Assembly: GCF_000518085.1 (NCBI RefSeq)
Contig: NZ_KI912377.1
Coordinates: 1 to 64,000, forward strand
Direction: 5' to 3'
From: Bartonella grahamii ATCC 700132
Lineage (GTDB): Bacteria; Pseudomonadota; Alphaproteobacteria; Rhizobiales; Rhizobiaceae
DNA length: 64,000 nucleotides
A program made the position numbers and the translations under genes. The stretch's first letter is position 1. Each line of letters begins with the position of its first letter. Shown piece by piece: positions 60,370-64,000 of this stretch. The notes under the pieces were generated by a model that did no database searches, had not been told where the DNA came from, and saw nothing but the letters and a program-made list of their open reading frames with translations.

Positions 60370-61686
60370 ATGGCAGAAGCTTTAAAAGTTGGTGTTGCGG
60401 GACTTGGTACGGTTGGTACTTCAGTTGTTCGAGCTCTATGTGAAAAAGCGAATAGTTTAGCTTGTCAATGTGGGCGATTTATCAAAGTCGTTGCTGTTAG
60501 TGCGCGCGATAAAAACCGTAATCGTGGAATTGATCTCAGTGATATAAAATGGTTTGATTCACCTGTGGAGTTGGCTGCTTCTGATGAGATTGATGTTTTT
60601 GTAGAGTTAGTTGGTGGTGAATTGGATGTGGTGTACACCGCTGTTAAGAGAGCGCTTGAGGCGGGACATCATGTTGTAACAGCCAATAAAGCCCTTCTTG
60701 CTCGACATGGAGTAGAGCTGGCTATAATTGCAGAAAAAAAGGGTGTTTTTCTTCATTTTGAAGCAGCTGTTGCAGGGGGAATTCCTGTCATCAAAGCGAT
60801 GAGAGAATCACTTGTCAGTAATCACATATCGCGAATTTATGGTATTCTCAATGGAACCTGTAATTATATATTAACACGCATGTTTACGGAAGGTCTTTCA
60901 TTTAAAGATTGTTTAGCAGATGCACAGAGACTTGGGTATGCTGAAGCAGATCCAAGTTTTGATATTGAGGGAAATGATACTGCTCATAAATTAGCTTTGT
61001 TGACAAGCTTGGCATTTGGAACAGCTGTTTCGTTAGATGATGTTTATGTTGAAGGAATTCATAATATTTCGCAAATTGATATTCGAGCAGCTGATGAATT
61101 AGGGTATCGGATTAAGCTTTTAGGGGTTGCATTAAAAACGGATTCTGGAATAGAGCAACGCGTTCATCCGACAATGGTACCAATATCTTCAATGATTGCA
61201 CAGATAAATGGCGTAACCAATGCTCTTTCTATTCAAAGTGATTTATTAGGTGAATTACTGTTTTCTGGTCCTGGCGCCGGAGGAATGGCAACAGCATCAG
61301 CCGTTATTGGTGATTTGGCTGATATAGCAAAAGCGCGTTCTGGTTTTCAGTATGCACCTGTTTTAAGACGTCCAGCATTAGAACTTACTCCTCATAAAAA
61401 AGCACGTATTTCGCATCATGCGGGGGGTTATTTTATTCGTTTAAATGTTCATGATCGTACTGGTGTTTTTGCCGCGGTTGCAAGGCATATGGCTGATAAT
61501 CACATCTCATTGGAGTCGATTGTTCAAAGATCTTTTGTAGAAGATCAAATTGAAAAAACAATTATTTTAATTACGCATGAAACAACAGAGGTGAATGTAC
61601 GACAGGCACTTGCAGAAATTGAAAAAGATGGACATCTTGTTGCAAAATCTCAATTTATTCGTATTGAGCCTATGGCAGAGAATTGA
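60370..61686 (+). CDS. hom: Homoserine dehydrogenase
   Basis: 438 residues. N-terminal NAD(P) fold with GVAGLGTVGTSVVRAL, the catalytic domain with TANKALLARHG and GILNGTCNYILTRM and AEADPSFDIEGNDTAHKL, and a C-terminal ACT domain (HDRTGVFAAVARHMADNHIS) for threonine feedback. It reduces aspartate semialdehyde to homoserine, the branch to threonine and methionine. I chose ATG 60370 (MAEALK) because it gives normal length and directly precedes the nucleotide fold. glpX follows 143 bp downstream. Confidence 0.94.
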   Translation: MAEALKVGVAGLGTVGTSVVRALCEKANSLACQCGRFIKVVAVSARDKNRNRGIDLSDIKWFDSPVELAASDEIDVFVELVGGELDVVYTAVKRALEAGHHVVTANKALLARHGVELAIIAEKKGVFLHFEAAVAGGIPVIKAMRESLVSNHISRIYGILNGTCNYILTRMFTEGLSFKDCLADAQRLGYAEADPSFDIEGNDTAHKLALLTSLAFGTAVSLDDVYVEGIHNISQIDIRAADELGYRIKLLGVALKTDSGIEQRVHPTMVPISSMIAQINGVTNALSIQSDLLGELLFSGPGAGGMATASAVIGDLADIAKARSGFQYAPVLRRPALELTPHKKARISHHAGGYFIRLNVHDRTGVFAAVARHMADNHISLESIVQRSFVEDQIEKTIILITHETTEVNVRQALAEIEKDGHLVAKSQFIRIEPMAEN

Positions 61687-61829
61687 TAACTTTCTTGATA
61701 ATGACAAAAAGGCAAGCTTGAGTTCTTTTGTCTCTTGTGGAAAATTTTCATCTTTGCCAAAAACTTTATTCTTAGTATTTAATAAGGACTCATATTTTTT
61801 CTGGTATTCATTCGGTAGGATTTTTTCAT

Positions 61830-62816
61830 ATGCCCACAACTCAGAAGATTTTAAATGGACTTGATCGTATTTTGACGCTTGAATTGGTACGTGTTACTGA
61901 ACGTGCTGCTGTTGCTGCTGCACGCTGGCGCGGGCGTGGCGATGAAAAAGCTGCGGATCAGGCTGCTGTAGATGCAATGCGGCAGGAACTTAATCGATTG
62001 CCTATTGATGGTACAGTGGTGATTGGTGAAGGTGAGCGGGATGAAGCGCCTATGCTTTATATTGGAGAAAAAGTAGGTCTTCAAAGTGGATTGGCGATCG
62101 ATATTGCACTTGATCCATTAGAGGGAACAACACTTTGTGCTAAAAATATTGCCAATTCTTTGGCAGTAGTTGCAATTGCTGAAAAAGGTAATCTCCTTTA
62201 CGCTCCTGATGTTTATATGAAAAAAATTGCTATTGGTCCTGGTTATCCAAAGGGAGTAGTAGATATAGATGCTTGTCCTACCGATAATATCCATGCTCTT
62301 GCGAAGGCTAAAGGAGTGGCTGTTAATCAGATTGTTGTTTGTATTATGGATAGGCCTCGTCATGAAAAATTAATTAATGAAGTACGAGCGACAGGGGCAT
62401 CGATTCGCTTGATTGGGGATGGAGATGTTGCTGCTGTTATTGATACAACTGATCCAGAAGAAACAGGTATTGATATCTATATGGGGATTGGGGGAGCACC
62501 TGAAGGTGTTTTAGCTTCTGCTGCTTTGCGCTGCATTGGAGGACAGATGCAAGGTCGTTTGCTGCTAGATACAGAAGAGAAAATTGCTCGTGCAGCTAAA
62601 ATGGGGATTAGTGATCCCAATAAAGCTTATACAATGGAAGAAATGGCAAAGGGTGATGTTTTGTTTGCAGCAACAGGGGTGACAGATGGTAATATGCTTT
62701 CTGGTGTTAAATTTACATCTCGTTACATTCAAACGGAAACTCTCGTAATGCGCTCCCATACGGGTACAGTCCGTAATATTAAAGCGCAGCATAGAGATCA
62801 TTCAAAATTTGATTAA
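61830..62816 (+). CDS. glpX: Fructose-1,6-bisphosphatase class II
   Basis: 328 residues of the GlpX type. Metal-binding blocks GEGERDEAPMLYIGE and DPLEGTTLCAKN lie near residues 70-105, GDGDVAAVID near 190, and GIGGAPEGVLASAALRCIGGQ near 220 binds the substrate. It hydrolyses fructose-1,6-bisphosphate in gluconeogenesis; some alphaproteobacterial GlpX also act on sedoheptulose-1,7-bisphosphate. ATG 61830. Next to hom, as in rhizobia. Confidence 0.93.
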   Translation: MPTTQKILNGLDRILTLELVRVTERAAVAAARWRGRGDEKAADQAAVDAMRQELNRLPIDGTVVIGEGERDEAPMLYIGEKVGLQSGLAIDIALDPLEGTTLCAKNIANSLAVVAIAEKGNLLYAPDVYMKKIAIGPGYPKGVVDIDACPTDNIHALAKAKGVAVNQIVVCIMDRPRHEKLINEVRATGASIRLIGDGDVAAVIDTTDPEETGIDIYMGIGGAPEGVLASAALRCIGGQMQGRLLLDTEEKIARAAKMGISDPNKAYTMEEMAKGDVLFAATGVTDGNMLSGVKFTSRYIQTETLVMRSHTGTVRNIKAQHRDHSKFD

Positions 62817-62865
62817 TGTTTTCTTTTTTCGTCATTAAAAATAGAGGGAGTTTTTTAGGAAATAC

Positions 62866-62893
62866 GCTTCCATGAATCTATTTTCATGGAAGC
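62866..62893 (+). terminator. Bidirectional terminator between glpX and ilvE
   Basis: GCTTCCATGAA and its exact complement TTCATGGAAGC flank a 6-base loop, halfway between the two convergent stop codons. T/A runs border it only partly. Confidence 0.7.
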
Positions 62894-62920
62894 ATTTATA
62901 GATATGAGAATATCTTATTA

Positions 62921-64000
62921 TTATGAGAGCTGGACAGAATGAACCCAGCCATTTTTATCTTCTATGTTCCCTTTTTGAAGGCCAACCAATTGTGTACGAA
63001 GCTGCTTTGTAACTTCTCCAACTGTTTCATTTCCAATAATAAATTCTCCCCCTTTATATTTAAAACGACCAATTGATGTGACAACGGCAGCTGTACCACA
63101 AGCAAAGACTTCTTTAAGGTGTCCACTCTTTGCATCTTCTTGAAGCGCTGCAAAAGAATAAGGACGCTCTTCTATTTTTAATCCCATTTGTTGAGCTAAT
63201 CTTAAGATTGAATCACGAGTTATCCCTGGAAGAATAGTGCCGTTAAGCGCAGGGGTTACAAGTGTACTATCTGCCATAATAAAGCAGACATTCATACCAC
63301 CAAGTTCTTCAATCCATTTATGTTCAATCATATCAAGAAAGAGTACTTGGCTACAATTATTTTGCGTTGCACATTTTTGTGCCAGTAAGCTTGCTGCATA
63401 GTTTCCGCCACATTTTGCAGCGCCTGTGCCCCCTGGACCAGCGCGGCTATAATCTGTTTCAATCCATACACTGACAGATTTTTCTTCTCCTTTGAAATAG
63501 GATTCAACTGGAGAGGCTATGATACAAAAAAGATATTCTTGAGAAGGGCGGACTCCCAAAAAGTTTTCATTGCCAAACATAAATGGACGGATATAGAGGC
63601 TAGCGTTGGGATGATCAGAAACCCATTTTTGATCAATTTTTACTAATTGATGAACGGCATCCAGAAAAATATCTTTTGGTAATTCTGGCATAGCTAAACG
63701 CCTCGCTGATTCTATAAAGCGTTGTGCATTGGCATCAGGACGGAAGAGCAAGATGCGCCCATCTTTTGCTCGATATGCTTTTAAACCCTCAAAAATTTCC
63801 TGTCCGTAATGTAAAACGGTACTTGCAGGGTTAATTTCTAAAGCTTTGTATTGAGAAATGATGGCATTATGCCAGCCTTTGTCTTCAGTCCATTGAATAG
63901 TACACATGTGGTCTGTAAAAAATTGACCAAAACCGGGATTTTTTAAAATTTCTTCACATTTTTCTTCTGACAGAGGAGATGGGTGTTTTTCTATTTTAAA
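62921..64000 (-). CDS. ilvE: Branched-chain-amino-acid aminotransferase (5' end beyond window)
   Basis: The frame stays open to the window edge, so the start lies beyond 64000; at least 359 residues are visible. The first visible residues are FKIEKHPSPLSEEKCEEI. PLP-lysine block GAAKCGGNYAASLLAQ, then FLDMIEHKWIEELGGMNVCF and NGTILPGITRDSILRLA are typical of the fold-type IV eukaryote-like BCAT class. It makes valine, leucine and isoleucine from their oxo-acids with glutamate. An internal ATG at 63907 is not the start: residues before it are conserved-looking. Confidence 0.93.
   Translation of the reverse strand, partial: FKIEKHPSPLSEEKCEEILKNPGFGQFFTDHMCTIQWTEDKGWHNAIISQYKALEINPASTVLHYGQEIFEGLKAYRAKDGRILLFRPDANAQRFIESARRLAMPELPKDIFLDAVHQLVKIDQKWVSDHPNASLYIRPFMFGNENFLGVRPSQEYLFCIIASPVESYFKGEEKSVSVWIETDYSRAGPGGTGAAKCGGNYAASLLAQKCATQNNCSQVLFLDMIEHKWIEELGGMNVCFIMADSTLVTPALNGTILPGITRDSILRLAQQMGLKIEERPYSFAALQEDAKSGHLKEVFACGTAAVVTSIGRFKYKGGEFIIGNETVGEVTKQLRTQLVGLQKGNIEDKNGWVHSVQLS

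Overview
The window reads as chromosomal DNA of an AT-rich alphaproteobacterium of the order Hyphomicrobiales, very probably a Bartonella. The reasons are the rhizobial gene set and order (uvrA / ssb-gyrA-coaD-ppi-ppi, glnB-glnA, hom-glpX, an NdvA-type glucan exporter, DivK), the low GC, long non-coding AT-rich gaps, many decayed genes, and the surface genes: a 917-residue autotransporter and a filamentous-haemagglutinin relic. The species cannot be named from the sequence alone. All identifications rest on motifs and family knowledge; no search was run.

Layout. 1-10 kb: intergenic DNA with a tyrosine-integrase relic, ndvA (-), rluC (+), a three-gene ABC-2 exporter operon, a decayed second copy of divK, a small secreted membrane protein and the intact divK. 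10-18 kb is housekeeping: rpsI and rplM (-), recJ (+), parE, lipB, and a TPM-domain/LemA pair (-). 18-25 kb: a methyltransferase, a lone histidine ammonia-lyase (hutH), a small secreted protein and an amino-acid permease. 25-32 kb is an accessory surface region: a broken haemagglutinin, three tandem copies of a small lipoprotein family (one intact, one frameshifted, one a remnant) and the autotransporter.

32.4-37.6 kb is the most unusual part. Two imperfect direct repeats of about 320 bp enclose an IS6-family transposase relic, an intact ATP-grasp ligase coupled to an EamA-type transporter, and two or more decayed genes upstream of them on the same strand. It looks like an imported or rearranged small-molecule or peptide biosynthesis/export cluster in decay. 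The IS6 relic appears to run into the last codons of the ATP-grasp gene.

37.6-53 kb: ATP12 chaperone, glnB-glnA, a second integrase relic, uvrA, a decayed partial ssb just upstream of ssb, gyrA (with Ala at the quinolone-determining position), coaD, two peptidyl-prolyl isomerases, a 1.4-kb gene-poor gap, and tgt with most of its zinc ligands missing. 53-64 kb: a gene-poor stretch with hairpins and a small ORF, two convergent MFS transporters, icd, tRNA-Glu, hom, glpX and the 3' part of a branched-chain aminotransferase gene that runs off the window.

Core information processing (topoisomerases, repair, ribosomal proteins), nitrogen control (PII and glutamine synthetase) and central metabolism are intact. 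Accessory transport and surface genes sit in gaps with decayed duplicates (divK, ssb, lipoprotein, integrase), which points to repeated duplication followed by loss.
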